Assembly: GCF_002355955.1 (NCBI RefSeq)
Contig: NZ_AP017368.1
Location: 620,001-684,000 of the forward strand
Direction of reading: 5' to 3'
Length of the DNA: 64,000 bases
Origin: Candidatus Desulfovibrio trichonymphae
GTDB taxonomy: Bacteria; Desulfobacterota; Desulfovibrionia; Desulfovibrionales; Desulfovibrionaceae
In this document: piece by piece, positions 23,912 through 31,370 of the stretch
Layout of the letters: each line of letters opens with the position of its first letter
Position numbering within the stretch: the first letter of the stretch is position 1
Made by a program: the position numbers and the translations under genes
The notes under the pieces: generated by a model
Database searches by the model: none
What the model was told of the DNA's origin: nothing
Seen by the model: the letters and a program-made list of their open reading frames with translations, nothing else

Positions 23912-25066
23912 ATGAAAACCGTTTACCTGGACAATAACGCCACAACGGCCGTGGATCCGGAAGTGCTTGACGCCATGCTTCCCTATCTGCGCGATCTGTA
24001 CGGCAACCCCTCAAGCATGCACACTTTCGGCGGTCAGGTGGGCGATGCGGTGGAAACAGCACGAGCGCGTCTGGCCGCGCTTTTGGGCGCGAGCCCTAAG
24101 GAAATCATCTTCACCTCCTGCGGTTCGGAAAGCGACAACACTGCTGTATGGTCCGCATTGCGGACACAACCGGAAAAACGCCATCTGATCACCACGCGGG
24201 TGGAACACCCCGCTGTTCTCAATGTCGCGCAGTACTGGGAACAGCAAGGCTATAGCGTCACCTATTTGAGCGTTGACGCCAAGGGCCGCCTTGATCTGGA
24301 CGAATACGCGCGGGCATTGACCGATGACACGGCTCTGGTCTCCATCATGTTTGCAAACAATGAGGTGGGCAATATCTACCCCATTCAGTGCATGGCCGAA
24401 ACGGCCAAGGAACGCGGCGTGCTGTTTCACACAGACGCCGTGCAGGCTGTGGGAAAAATGCCTATTGATCTGTCACATCTGCCGGTAGACATGCTCTCGC
24501 TTTCCGGACATAAAATCCACGCCCCCAAGGGCATAGGCGCACTCTATGTGCGCAAGGGCGTACGTTTCAGACCTTTCTTGCGCGGAGGACATCAGGAACT
24601 CGGGCGCCGCGCCGGCACAGAAAATGTGCCCTGTATCGCGGGGATCGGCATGGCCGCAAAACTGGCCGGGGAACATATACAGGATGAACGTGTGTATGTG
24701 GCACAACTGCGCGACAAACTGGAAAACGGCATTATTGCGCGCGTTCCCGACTGCATGGTCAACGGCGATCCGGAAAACCGCCTGCCCAACACCAGCAACA
24801 TAGCCTTTAAAAATGTGGAAGGCGAAGCCATATTACTGATGCTCGACCAACTCGGCATCTGCGCCAGTTCCGGCTCTGCCTGCACCTCCGGCAGTCTTGA
24901 ACCGTCGCACGTGCTGCGATCCATAGGCGTGCCCTTCAATTACGCGCACGGTTCTGTGCGCCTTTCACTCTCACACTATACCACCGAAGAAGAAGTGGAC
25001 TATGTTATTGAACACCTGCCCGGCGTTATAGAAACATTGCGGGCCATATCTCCGTTCAAGGACTAG
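23912..25066 (+). CDS. nifS: Cysteine desulfurase NifS
   Basis: This 384-residue PLP enzyme removes sulfur from cysteine for NifU. It begins VYLDNNATTAVDPEV. The PLP lysine is in LSLSGHKIHAPKG, and the catalytic Cys loop is ASSGSACTSGSLEPSHV. The stop codon TAG at 25064-25066 lies inside a 20-bp sequence that recurs at 29149. The C-terminus (SPFKD) may therefore have been trimmed slightly by an insertion event; all active-site residues remain. A tRNA-Lys gene lies downstream on the other strand. Confidence 0.95.
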   Translation: MKTVYLDNNATTAVDPEVLDAMLPYLRDLYGNPSSMHTFGGQVGDAVETARARLAALLGASPKEIIFTSCGSESDNTAVWSALRTQPEKRHLITTRVEHPAVLNVAQYWEQQGYSVTYLSVDAKGRLDLDEYARALTDDTALVSIMFANNEVGNIYPIQCMAETAKERGVLFHTDAVQAVGKMPIDLSHLPVDMLSLSGHKIHAPKGIGALYVRKGVRFRPFLRGGHQELGRRAGTENVPCIAGIGMAAKLAGEHIQDERVYVAQLRDKLENGIIARVPDCMVNGDPENRLPNTSNIAFKNVEGEAILLMLDQLGICASSGSACTSGSLEPSHVLRSIGVPFNYAHGSVRLSLSHYTTEEEVDYVIEHLPGVIETLRAISPFKD

Positions 25067-25081
25067 TGTCTAATTATTGCG
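25062..25081 (+). repeat. IS-end-like direct repeat, copy 1
   Basis: ACTAGTGTCTAATTATTGCG matches the sequence at 29149-29168 at 19 of 20 positions in the same orientation. The CTAG core recalls the TA-containing target used by IS630-family elements. No transposase is adjacent. Confidence 0.6.
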
Positions 25082-25203
25082 AACCACCTTCGCTGATGCC
25101 GACATATTGGTTTTTCAAAGACCTGTTCGCCGAAATGTAGCCTTTGTCACCCCCATGCTCCGTGGCATAAATTCCGGTTCAAGTCGAAGATGAGACTTTG
25201 ATT

Positions 25204-25279
25204 TGGTGGGACGTGCGGGGATCGAACCTGCGACTCTCTGCTTAAAAGGCAGATACTCTACCTACTGAGTTAACGTCCC
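25204..25279 (-). tRNA. tRNA-Lys (anticodon TTT)
   Basis: A 76-nt cloverleaf is encoded on the minus strand. The acceptor stem is GGGACGT / ACGTCCC with discriminator A and an encoded CCA. The D-arm contains AGTAGGTAGAG, the anticodon loop is CTTTTAA with anticodon TTT, and the T-arm is GCAGGTTCGATCCCCGC-like. It lies between nifS and the nhc operon. Confidence 0.97.
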
Positions 25280-25459
25280 GGCAAGTTATCAATCATACTT
25301 GCAAGCACAACTCCTGTCAAGCCGGCGCGAACACGAAAGATTCACTTTTTCAATGAGCTGATGCCGGTAGTCCCTTGTTCTTGTTTAACAAAAACACCAC
25401 AAAGGTGAACCCTTCCGAACGCCGTCATAAAAGATGCCAAGCCACAACGCCTCCGGTGC

Positions 25460-25489
25460 AAAACAGACGGGGCCGGACGGGCCGTCTGT
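25460..25489 (-). terminator. Intrinsic terminator of the nhc operon
   Basis: On the minus strand ACAGACGG and CCGTCTGT form an 8-bp stem around a GC-rich loop, followed by TTTTG. It lies 23 bp beyond the nhcD stop codon. Confidence 0.7.
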
Positions 25490-25511
25490 CAGGTGTGCAA
25501 GCGGCTGTACG

Positions 25512-25658
25512 TCAGCGCGGGCTGTTGCCGCGCTGTTTTTTTCGTGGATTGAGCACCGTGTTCCAATACACCACATAGATGGGCAACACGAGAAACATCA
25601 TAATGTACGCCCAGTCCTTGGTGTAGAGAAAATAGCTGTAAAAAGTGTGAAATTCCAT
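25512..25658 (-). CDS. nhcD: Small membrane subunit NhcD (HmcD-like)
   Basis: This 48-residue protein starts at an ATG with GGAGGAGAACAG just upstream. The sequence is MEFHTFYSYFLYTKDWAYIM, followed by MFLVLPIYVVYWNTVLNPRK and a basic tail. It has a single transmembrane helix (about residues 17-34). It occupies the same position as the small D subunits of Nhc and Hmc complexes. It begins 18 bp after nhcC and is followed by the operon terminator. Its short length makes it easy to miss in automatic annotation. Confidence 0.8.
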   Translation of the reverse strand: MEFHTFYSYFLYTKDWAYIMMFLVLPIYVVYWNTVLNPRKKQRGNSPR

Positions 25659-25676
25659 CTCTGTTCTCCTCCCGCA

Positions 25677-26891
25677 CTAGTGGGCATCCTTGAAATCGGG
25701 GTGTTCGTACAGAACGGGCATGTGGTACACAATAAAGCGATAAGCCGTCACAATCATGGTCACCACGAACATGGAAATGCAAATTTCCCATATGCTCGGG
25801 ACGTAGCGCTCGGATGACGGCAGGGCATAATTGAAGGCGATCATGGAGACGTTGAATCGGTTGAGCACAATACCCGCCACCGCAACAACCGCCGCGAAAC
25901 GGCATTGGGAAATGTCGCGCGTGCGTGCGCCTTTGGCGTAGACGAGGGCCGGGAAGAGCACGAAGCCGAACATTTCCACAATCCACCAGAACCCGTACCC
26001 TGAGAAAAGATAGGGAAAGTTGGCCTGCACGAGCATGTCGATCAGCTTGATCATGAAGTAGGCGAACATAATGAATGCCTCGGCCTTGGCAAAGCTGAAG
26101 ACGATTTCGTCAGCTTCCTTCATGTGGGTGGCGTCCATATAGTAGTGCACGCCCTTGTGGGCGAACATGCCTTCAAAAATAACCATCGACCCACCCGCTA
26201 TCATGGAGCTGACAAAGAAGAACATGGGAATGAAGGACGAATACCAGAGCGGGTGCAGTTTTGCCGGCGCGATGAGATAGAGCGCCCCCAGCGAGGACTG
26301 ATGCAGGGTGGACAGTGTGACGCCGAAGATTGTCAGCAGAATGTTGGTGGCGTTCACCAGCTTGCGCCATTTGAGCAGAAAAGGGAATTTTGCCGCCAGC
26401 CATTCGCAGGGCGCCACAGAAAATTCCACAAAGAGCACAGTGACATAGGTGGCGACGCACAGGCCGACTTCAAAAAGAACGGACGTGGTGCCGGGAAAGA
26501 AGAACATATAGGGCAGGCGTAGCGGATGGCCGAGGTCATACAGAAGCGCCACCACCACAAAGCCATAGCCCAGAAAGGCCGTTGTCACGGCCGGGCGTAC
26601 GGCGGAGTGGAAATGCTTCATGCCCATGACGTAGCAGGCCACAGTGGTAAAATACCCGCCGGCCGCCAGACAGACGCCGCAGAGCAGGTCAAAGCCTATC
26701 CACAAGCCCCAAGGCTGGGTGTCGGAAAGGTTGGAAACCGAGCCGATGCCCTGGGTAAAACGTATGATGGTCAGAATCAGGCCGACCGCCAGTATGACGG
26801 CGGTTATTTTGTTGCCCGTCGTGCGCAATGAAAACTCGCCGAAGTGGAAGAGCCTGTCTTTTGTAGGAATGACAATGTCGTGGTGTGCCAT
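25677..26891 (-). CDS. nhcC: NrfD-type integral membrane subunit NhcC
   Basis: This 404-residue protein has about ten transmembrane helices and belongs to the NrfD/PsrC family of quinone-interacting subunits. It resembles HmcC and NhcC. QPWGLWIGFDLLCGVCLAAGG is the typical early motif, with DLGHPLRLPYMF and HQSSLGALYLIAP further on. It is predicted to pass electrons between the menaquinone pool and the Fe-S subunit NhcB. The gene abuts nhcB with no gap and precedes nhcD. Confidence 0.93.
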   Translation of the reverse strand: MAHHDIVIPTKDRLFHFGEFSLRTTGNKITAVILAVGLILTIIRFTQGIGSVSNLSDTQPWGLWIGFDLLCGVCLAAGGYFTTVACYVMGMKHFHSAVRPAVTTAFLGYGFVVVALLYDLGHPLRLPYMFFFPGTTSVLFEVGLCVATYVTVLFVEFSVAPCEWLAAKFPFLLKWRKLVNATNILLTIFGVTLSTLHQSSLGALYLIAPAKLHPLWYSSFIPMFFFVSSMIAGGSMVIFEGMFAHKGVHYYMDATHMKEADEIVFSFAKAEAFIMFAYFMIKLIDMLVQANFPYLFSGYGFWWIVEMFGFVLFPALVYAKGARTRDISQCRFAAVVAVAGIVLNRFNVSMIAFNYALPSSERYVPSIWEICISMFVVTMIVTAYRFIVYHMPVLYEHPDFKDAH

Positions 26892-27983
26892 TTATTTATC
26901 CTCCACCGCATGCCCGCACTGCGCACAGGCCGCTTCCCTGGCTTTCAGTGCGTCGGCCATGGCCGTGCGGGCCGTGTCTGCCGCGCTCCGGCCCTGGGTT
27001 TCTTCAATTTTGCGCACGGCAGCGTCTACAGCGGCGGCCACGTCTTCCCCGGCCTCCCTGACGATAGCCTCCTGCTCGGCATTGTGCATGACTTCACGGC
27101 GTTTTGTCATGGCGTAGGCCCCGCCGAAGAGCACAGGCCAGAAAGCCACAATCATCGGCACAGCGCTGAGGGCGCCGTACGTCAGCTCGCCTATGGGCCT
27201 GTTGCCGAGATGTGTGTCAAGCCCCAGATCAGCAAATTCATGCCCGGAGGCCGCAGCAGCTTCGACCGAGGGGGCCAACACCATCCATGCGGTGCCGCCC
27301 GCGTCCCATTCGCCGTAGATGTAATCGGCGTATTTGCCGGGGTTTTCATGCATACGCACGCGCGCAATCTTGATGAGGTCGCTACGCCGGCCGAAGGTCA
27401 GCGCGTCTATGGGGCAGGCCTCAATGCAGCCGGGGAGCTTGCCTTCTTTCATACGCGGCTCGCAGAAGGTGCACTTCTGCACTAGAGGATCCCACGCCTC
27501 GTCGTACTGGAAGCCCGGCGCATAGAAGGGGCAGGCTATCATGCAGTACCTGCAGCCTACACACTGCGAGCCGTCATAGGTCACGCTGCCGTCGGGCTGC
27601 TTCTGAAAGCACTTGGCAAAACAGGCGGAAGCGCAGGCCGGGTCATTGCAGTGGAAACACTGCTGCTTGCGAAACACCGGCTTGCCGTTCACTTCATACT
27701 TGTTGACAACCGTCCATTCATAGGCCGAGGTGCGGCGGCGCGTTTCCGTAACGGAAAGGTCGCTGAAGGGCTTTTTTGGCTTGGGCAGGCCATTGACCTT
27801 ATTGCAGCCCTCTTCGCAGCGGCGGCAGCCGATGCAGCGGGTAGTGTCGTGCAACACACCGTAGCTGTTTTCATAATAGGGCCAGGTGGGTGTGCCGCCG
27901 GAGGCGTTGGCCACGCGGGCCGTGCTCAACGCCGAAGCCACGCCGGCGCTGCCCAGAATAGTCAAAAATTTTCTGCGGTTCAT
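26892..27983 (-). CDS. nhcB: Membrane-anchored 4x[4Fe-4S] subunit NhcB
   Basis: This 363-residue protein has a Tat-type signal (MNRRKFLTILGSAG). Four ferredoxin-like cysteine clusters begin CIGCRRCEEGC, CFHCNDPACASAC, CVGCRYCMIACP and CTFCEPRMKEG...CIEAC. A C-terminal helix near residue 276 (VPMIVAFWPVLFGGAY) anchors it, followed by a charged Ala/Glu-rich tail of about 70 residues. It should relay electrons between NhcA in the periplasm and NhcC in the membrane. It overlaps nhcA by 4 bp and abuts nhcC. Confidence 0.93.
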   Translation of the reverse strand: MNRRKFLTILGSAGVASALSTARVANASGGTPTWPYYENSYGVLHDTTRCIGCRRCEEGCNKVNGLPKPKKPFSDLSVTETRRRTSAYEWTVVNKYEVNGKPVFRKQQCFHCNDPACASACFAKCFQKQPDGSVTYDGSQCVGCRYCMIACPFYAPGFQYDEAWDPLVQKCTFCEPRMKEGKLPGCIEACPIDALTFGRRSDLIKIARVRMHENPGKYADYIYGEWDAGGTAWMVLAPSVEAAAASGHEFADLGLDTHLGNRPIGELTYGALSAVPMIVAFWPVLFGGAYAMTKRREVMHNAEQEAIVREAGEDVAAAVDAAVRKIEETQGRSAADTARTAMADALKAREAACAQCGHAVEDK

Positions 27984-28981
27984 TTCGTTCCTCCGAGCTG
28001 GTCAGCGCTCTGCGGGGCACGTTCCTTATGGCAGGTGGTGCACGAAGTGTTCAGGGGACGTCCGACCTTCATGCCCGTGTGGCAGCCCATGCATTGCAGA
28101 TGGTATGCGGCCTTGAGCTGCGGACGCTCGGGATGCCCAGGGTCAATGCGCGGGGAGTGGCAGCTTGCGCACTTGGGCGGGGCGGCCGAGAGAGGGCTTT
28201 TGTGGTGGCAGACCGAGCACAGCGTCTCCGGAGAGGTGTGAAAGGCCTTTGCCAGCTTGTCGTCCTTGATGCGCTCCATGAGCGAGTTCACATGGCGGCG
28301 GTGGGTGAAGAGGCTGGGCTCGTATTTTTCGGCCACGGCATCTATTTTGACCTTGTAGGGACCGTCCGTGGGCGTGAGGTGGCTCACGTCCCTGCGGTCG
28401 AGCACCGTCTCGGCCGCCAGAGCCTCATTTCTCTCGGAAGCCAGTTTGCCGGCGGCGCCCTGATGCATGTCGTTCTTGGTCATGTTCGACGTCACGTTGT
28501 GGCATGTCTTGCACCATGCCTCGTTGCGCGCGGGCTTGACAAGAGCGTGGCAGCCGGCGCATTCCCGCCGCGCAAGCTGCTCTGTGTGACAGCTCACGCA
28601 GCTTTGCGGCGTGTTGCCCTGCTCGCGCTTTGCCGGCCTGTCGGCGTGCATGGCCCTTTCCAGGGTGACGAACTTGCCGTCGGGCGTGCCTTCCACCGTA
28701 TGACAGGATGTACAGGCGGCCGGCTCGCCGGTGTGGTGGCAGGATTCACAGTTTTCAATTTTTTTCTCATGAACGAGATGGTTGAAAAGCACGGGTTTCA
28801 TCGCGGTGCCCTCGAAGTTGGGCTTTGCGCCGACAGGAAAGATAACCATGGCCGAAGGCGCGCCGCTGTCAGTGGCTTCCGGGGAGGCCGCTGGCGCTGT
28901 CCCCGCCCCCCATGTCGTTAGACACGCAACGCAGGCCAGGGCTGTCGCCGCCAGCAGAAGCAGTGGTGTGCCATTCCTCAT
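27980..28981 (-). CDS. nhcA: Periplasmic nine-heme cytochrome c NhcA
   Basis: This 333-residue protein begins with a secretion signal and then a short linker rich in Ala, Pro and Ser. Direct count finds nine CxxCH heme motifs: five at about residues 78, 90, 128, 141 and 157, and four at 255, 271, 297 and 314. This five-plus-four split matches nine-heme cytochromes of Desulfovibrio, built from two c3-like domains. Extra histidines (FNHLVH, FTHRRHVN) are available as sixth ligands. It should accept electrons from hydrogenase via type I cytochrome c3 and hand them to NhcB. The ATG at 28981 is preferred because AAGGACAAGCAC precedes it. Confidence 0.95.
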   Translation of the reverse strand: MRNGTPLLLLAATALACVACLTTWGAGTAPAASPEATDSGAPSAMVIFPVGAKPNFEGTAMKPVLFNHLVHEKKIENCESCHHTGEPAACTSCHTVEGTPDGKFVTLERAMHADRPAKREQGNTPQSCVSCHTEQLARRECAGCHALVKPARNEAWCKTCHNVTSNMTKNDMHQGAAGKLASERNEALAAETVLDRRDVSHLTPTDGPYKVKIDAVAEKYEPSLFTHRRHVNSLMERIKDDKLAKAFHTSPETLCSVCHHKSPLSAAPPKCASCHSPRIDPGHPERPQLKAAYHLQCMGCHTGMKVGRPLNTSCTTCHKERAPQSADQLGGTK

Positions 28982-29148
28982 GTGCTTGTCCTTTTGCATA
29001 CAGGCAGTCCTAAAAAAATTACGCCCGAGAGAGTTTAATTGGGGTTTGCATTAACCTGTTTAGAAAAACGCGTCAAGGCAGTTTTGCGAAAGCGAGTTTC
29101 ACCTTTGTGATGTTTTTTAATATTTTTAACATACAAAAACAATTGATT

Positions 29149-29168
29149 ACTAGTGTCAAATTATTGCG
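29149..29168 (+). repeat. IS-end-like direct repeat, copy 2
   Basis: ACTAGTGTCAAATTATTGCG differs from the 25062-25081 copy at one base. About 70 bp further, ATGGCTAAAAGCTGTCTC opens a 13-codon frame that might be a transposase 5' remnant. Confidence 0.55.
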
Positions 29169-29507
29169 GCAGTGAATCTTTTTTGTGAAATCAGCCAAGA
29201 GTGACGATAACTTATTATAATAGGGTTATGGCTAAAAGCTGTCTCACTAATCAATCTGAGCAAGATTAAGAATATATAATAAGTTGCACCATAGCCAAGG
29301 AGTTTTCAGGGTGAAATTTCTATCCTACAACAACTCTGCGAAAATTATGCGGTCTGGCAGAAAGTCGTTCTACTTGCCAGCGTCGTCTGCAACGCCGAAA
29401 AGATCGACCGTCCTGGGCATGCTTCGCCAACCATGCCAATGCCCTTTACAAATCCGGAAAAAACCGTCAAACTCCCAGAACTGAATGCGCATAAGGATGA
29501 CTGAGTG
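29169..29507. other. Gene-free region upstream of truA
   Basis: This AT-rich stretch has no convincing gene. A plus-strand frame reading ILQQLCENYAVWQKVVLLAS from about 29316 runs to the TGA at 29502-29504 but lacks a start and resembles nothing I know. It may be eroded coding sequence. AAGGATGACTGA at its end is the truA ribosome site. Confidence 0.35.
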
Positions 29508-30314
29508 ATGCGCCTCAAACTGCTGCTGGCCTATGTCGGTTCACACTACAGCGGCTGGCAGATACAGGAAAAACCGAACCAGCCGCCAACGATACAGGGC
29601 GAGTTGGAAGCGGCGTTCCACACCCTTGTCGGCGGCCCTGTGCGGGTGCACGGCGCCGGCCGCACCGATGCGGGTGTGCACGCCCGCGGTCAGGTCGCGC
29701 ACTGTGACGTGCCCGAGGCCAGAGCCGGGCTTGACTGGCGCCGCAGCCTCAATGCCCTGCTGCCGTCTGAAATCCGTGTGCTCATGGCCGGGCCGGAGGC
29801 ACCTGATTTTCACGCCCGCAACAACGTCGCATGTAAAACGTATGCTTACCAGTTCTGGCAGGAAAGAAGCTTCATTCCGCCGGAACTCGCGCCTTTTGTC
29901 TGGAACTGCGGCCCCCTCAACCTCAACGCCATACGCCGGATACTGCCGCGCCTGCTCGGCGAACACGATTTCGCCGGTTTGCAAAACACCGGCACAGACA
30001 TCAAAAACACGCGCCGCACGATCTTTGCCGCAACAATAACAGAATTGCCGCAAATGGAAGATTATCCACAGCACAAGCCCCTTTTGCGGCTTTCCGTAAC
30101 GGCTGACGGGTTTCTCAAGCAAATGGTCCGCAATATAGCCGGATTGTTGGTTGCGTGCGGCCGGGGAAAGCTTGACCAACACTCGGTAACGGAGCTGCTC
30201 AATGTCCGAGATCGCCAGGCGTTGCCTTCAGTGACGGCGCCGGCCGGCGGGCTTGCCCTTGTACGCGTGGAATATGCGCAACCGACGCCGGCCGTTCACA
30301 CCATAAAACAATAG
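29508..30314 (+). CDS. truA: tRNA pseudouridine(38-40) synthase TruA
   Basis: This 268-residue enzyme forms pseudouridine at positions 38-40 in the anticodon arm of many tRNAs. The catalytic aspartate is in GRTDAGVHARGQVAH, and the N-terminal MRLKLLLAYVGSHYSGWQ and C-terminal FLKQMVRNIAGLLVACG are family motifs. The ATG at 29508 is used. A GTG one codon upstream lies at a slightly better distance from the AAGGA site and cannot be excluded. The 3' end overlaps the converging uppP gene by 19 bp. Confidence 0.95.
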   Translation: MRLKLLLAYVGSHYSGWQIQEKPNQPPTIQGELEAAFHTLVGGPVRVHGAGRTDAGVHARGQVAHCDVPEARAGLDWRRSLNALLPSEIRVLMAGPEAPDFHARNNVACKTYAYQFWQERSFIPPELAPFVWNCGPLNLNAIRRILPRLLGEHDFAGLQNTGTDIKNTRRTIFAATITELPQMEDYPQHKPLLRLSVTADGFLKQMVRNIAGLLVACGRGKLDQHSVTELLNVRDRQALPSVTAPAGGLALVRVEYAQPTPAVHTIKQ

Positions 30315-31087
30315 ACAGCCGCGATCAGCAGCCTGTACGCAGCAAAAGGCAGCAGGCTCATACGCCCTACCAGAGCCACAAAAACCTTGACAGCCAGCAG
30401 CGCTGAAACAAAGGCGCCAGCCAGACCCACCAGAAAAAATGGAATGTCCGCCGTGCTGAAAAGGCTCAGGTTTTTGATCAGATCAAAACAGGTAGCCGCC
30501 ACCATAATCGGCACGGCCGCGATAAAAGAATATTCCGCCGACAACGGCCGGCTTGCGCCCAAAAATATGCCCCCCATAATGGTGGCTGCCGAACGCGAAA
30601 ACCCCGGCCAGAGCGCCAGACATTGAAAACAGCCGATGCCGAGAGCAAGCCTGGGCGTCATTTCATCTAGATTTGTACTGGTCGGTCTGAATTTGCGGCG
30701 TTCGATCCAAATCATGCAGACCGCCCCGACCACTAGGGCAATCAGCACCGTGGAGGGCTTAAACAGACAGCACTTGATCAGCGGGTGCAGCAAAAGACCC
30801 AGCACGCACGCCGGCAGTGAAGTCAGCATCAAAAACCAGATGCCGCGCATGCCGGAGAAACGCATGTCAGGCTGCGGTCGGACAAGCCCCCAAAAACGCT
30901 TCCAGTATAAAACAACGACGGCAAGAATTGCCCCCAGCTGGATGACTACCACAAACGTAGCCGCGCGCGCTTCAATAAAATTCAGCAGATGACCGGCCAG
31001 AACAAGATGGCCGGAAGAAGAAACAGGCAAAAATTCTGTCAGCCCTTCCACAATGCTTAAAGTAAACGCTGTGAGCAAATTGTCCAT
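30296..31087 (-). CDS. uppP: Undecaprenyl-diphosphatase UppP (BacA)
   Basis: This 263-residue polytopic membrane enzyme recycles undecaprenyl diphosphate to the monophosphate carrier for cell-wall and glycan synthesis. It shows the two catalytic blocks of the family: EGLTEFLPVSSSGHLVL near the N-terminus and LWPGFSRSAATIMGG near residue 170. About seven transmembrane helices are seen. It is divergent from the small CTG-start gene on its 5' side and converges on truA at its 3' end. Confidence 0.95.
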   Translation of the reverse strand: MDNLLTAFTLSIVEGLTEFLPVSSSGHLVLAGHLLNFIEARAATFVVVIQLGAILAVVVLYWKRFWGLVRPQPDMRFSGMRGIWFLMLTSLPACVLGLLLHPLIKCCLFKPSTVLIALVVGAVCMIWIERRKFRPTSTNLDEMTPRLALGIGCFQCLALWPGFSRSAATIMGGIFLGASRPLSAEYSFIAAVPIMVAATCFDLIKNLSLFSTADIPFFLVGLAGAFVSALLAVKVFVALVGRMSLLPFAAYRLLIAAVYCFMV

Positions 31088-31161
31088 AACACGCCCTGAG
31101 GCTGCGCGCTCTTGCTAAAATACTGCACAACAGCTATGCTATTGAAACAAAGGAGGCGTAA

Positions 31162-31365
31162 CTGTCCACCATCATTCCCCAAAGCGAGCTCGTACGCAAG
31201 GCCTTGGCATATATTGAGGAACAAGGCGCGAACGCCACCGGCAAAAGTCTGGCCGCGCTGCTGGACGAAGCCGGTATGCGTTTTAACCTGACGCCGCTTG
31301 ACACAGCCGCCCTGGAACGGCTGTTCGATGTTGACCAATCTGGCGCGGCGACACCTCCTCCGTGA
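31162..31365 (+). CDS. Small conserved-looking protein with apparent CTG start
   Basis: An open frame of 67 codons runs from CTG at 31162 to TGA at 31363. It is preceded by AAAGGAGGCGTAA, a near-perfect Shine-Dalgarno ending 5 nt before the CTG. An in-frame TAA stands immediately upstream of the CTG, so no earlier start exists. The protein begins STIIPQSELVRKALAYIEEQ and includes ATGKSLAALLDEAGMRFNLT and PLDTAALERLF, a compact helical protein without membrane segments. It resembles small proteins I associate with Desulfovibrio genomes, with no known function. Confidence 0.6.
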   Translation: MSTIIPQSELVRKALAYIEEQGANATGKSLAALLDEAGMRFNLTPLDTAALERLFDVDQSGAATPPP

Positions 31366-31370
31366 AAATA

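Noticed and set aside
28028-28921. 297-codon open frame opposite nhcA
   Set aside because: nhcA is certain from nine CxxCH motifs; the opposite frame has no family features.
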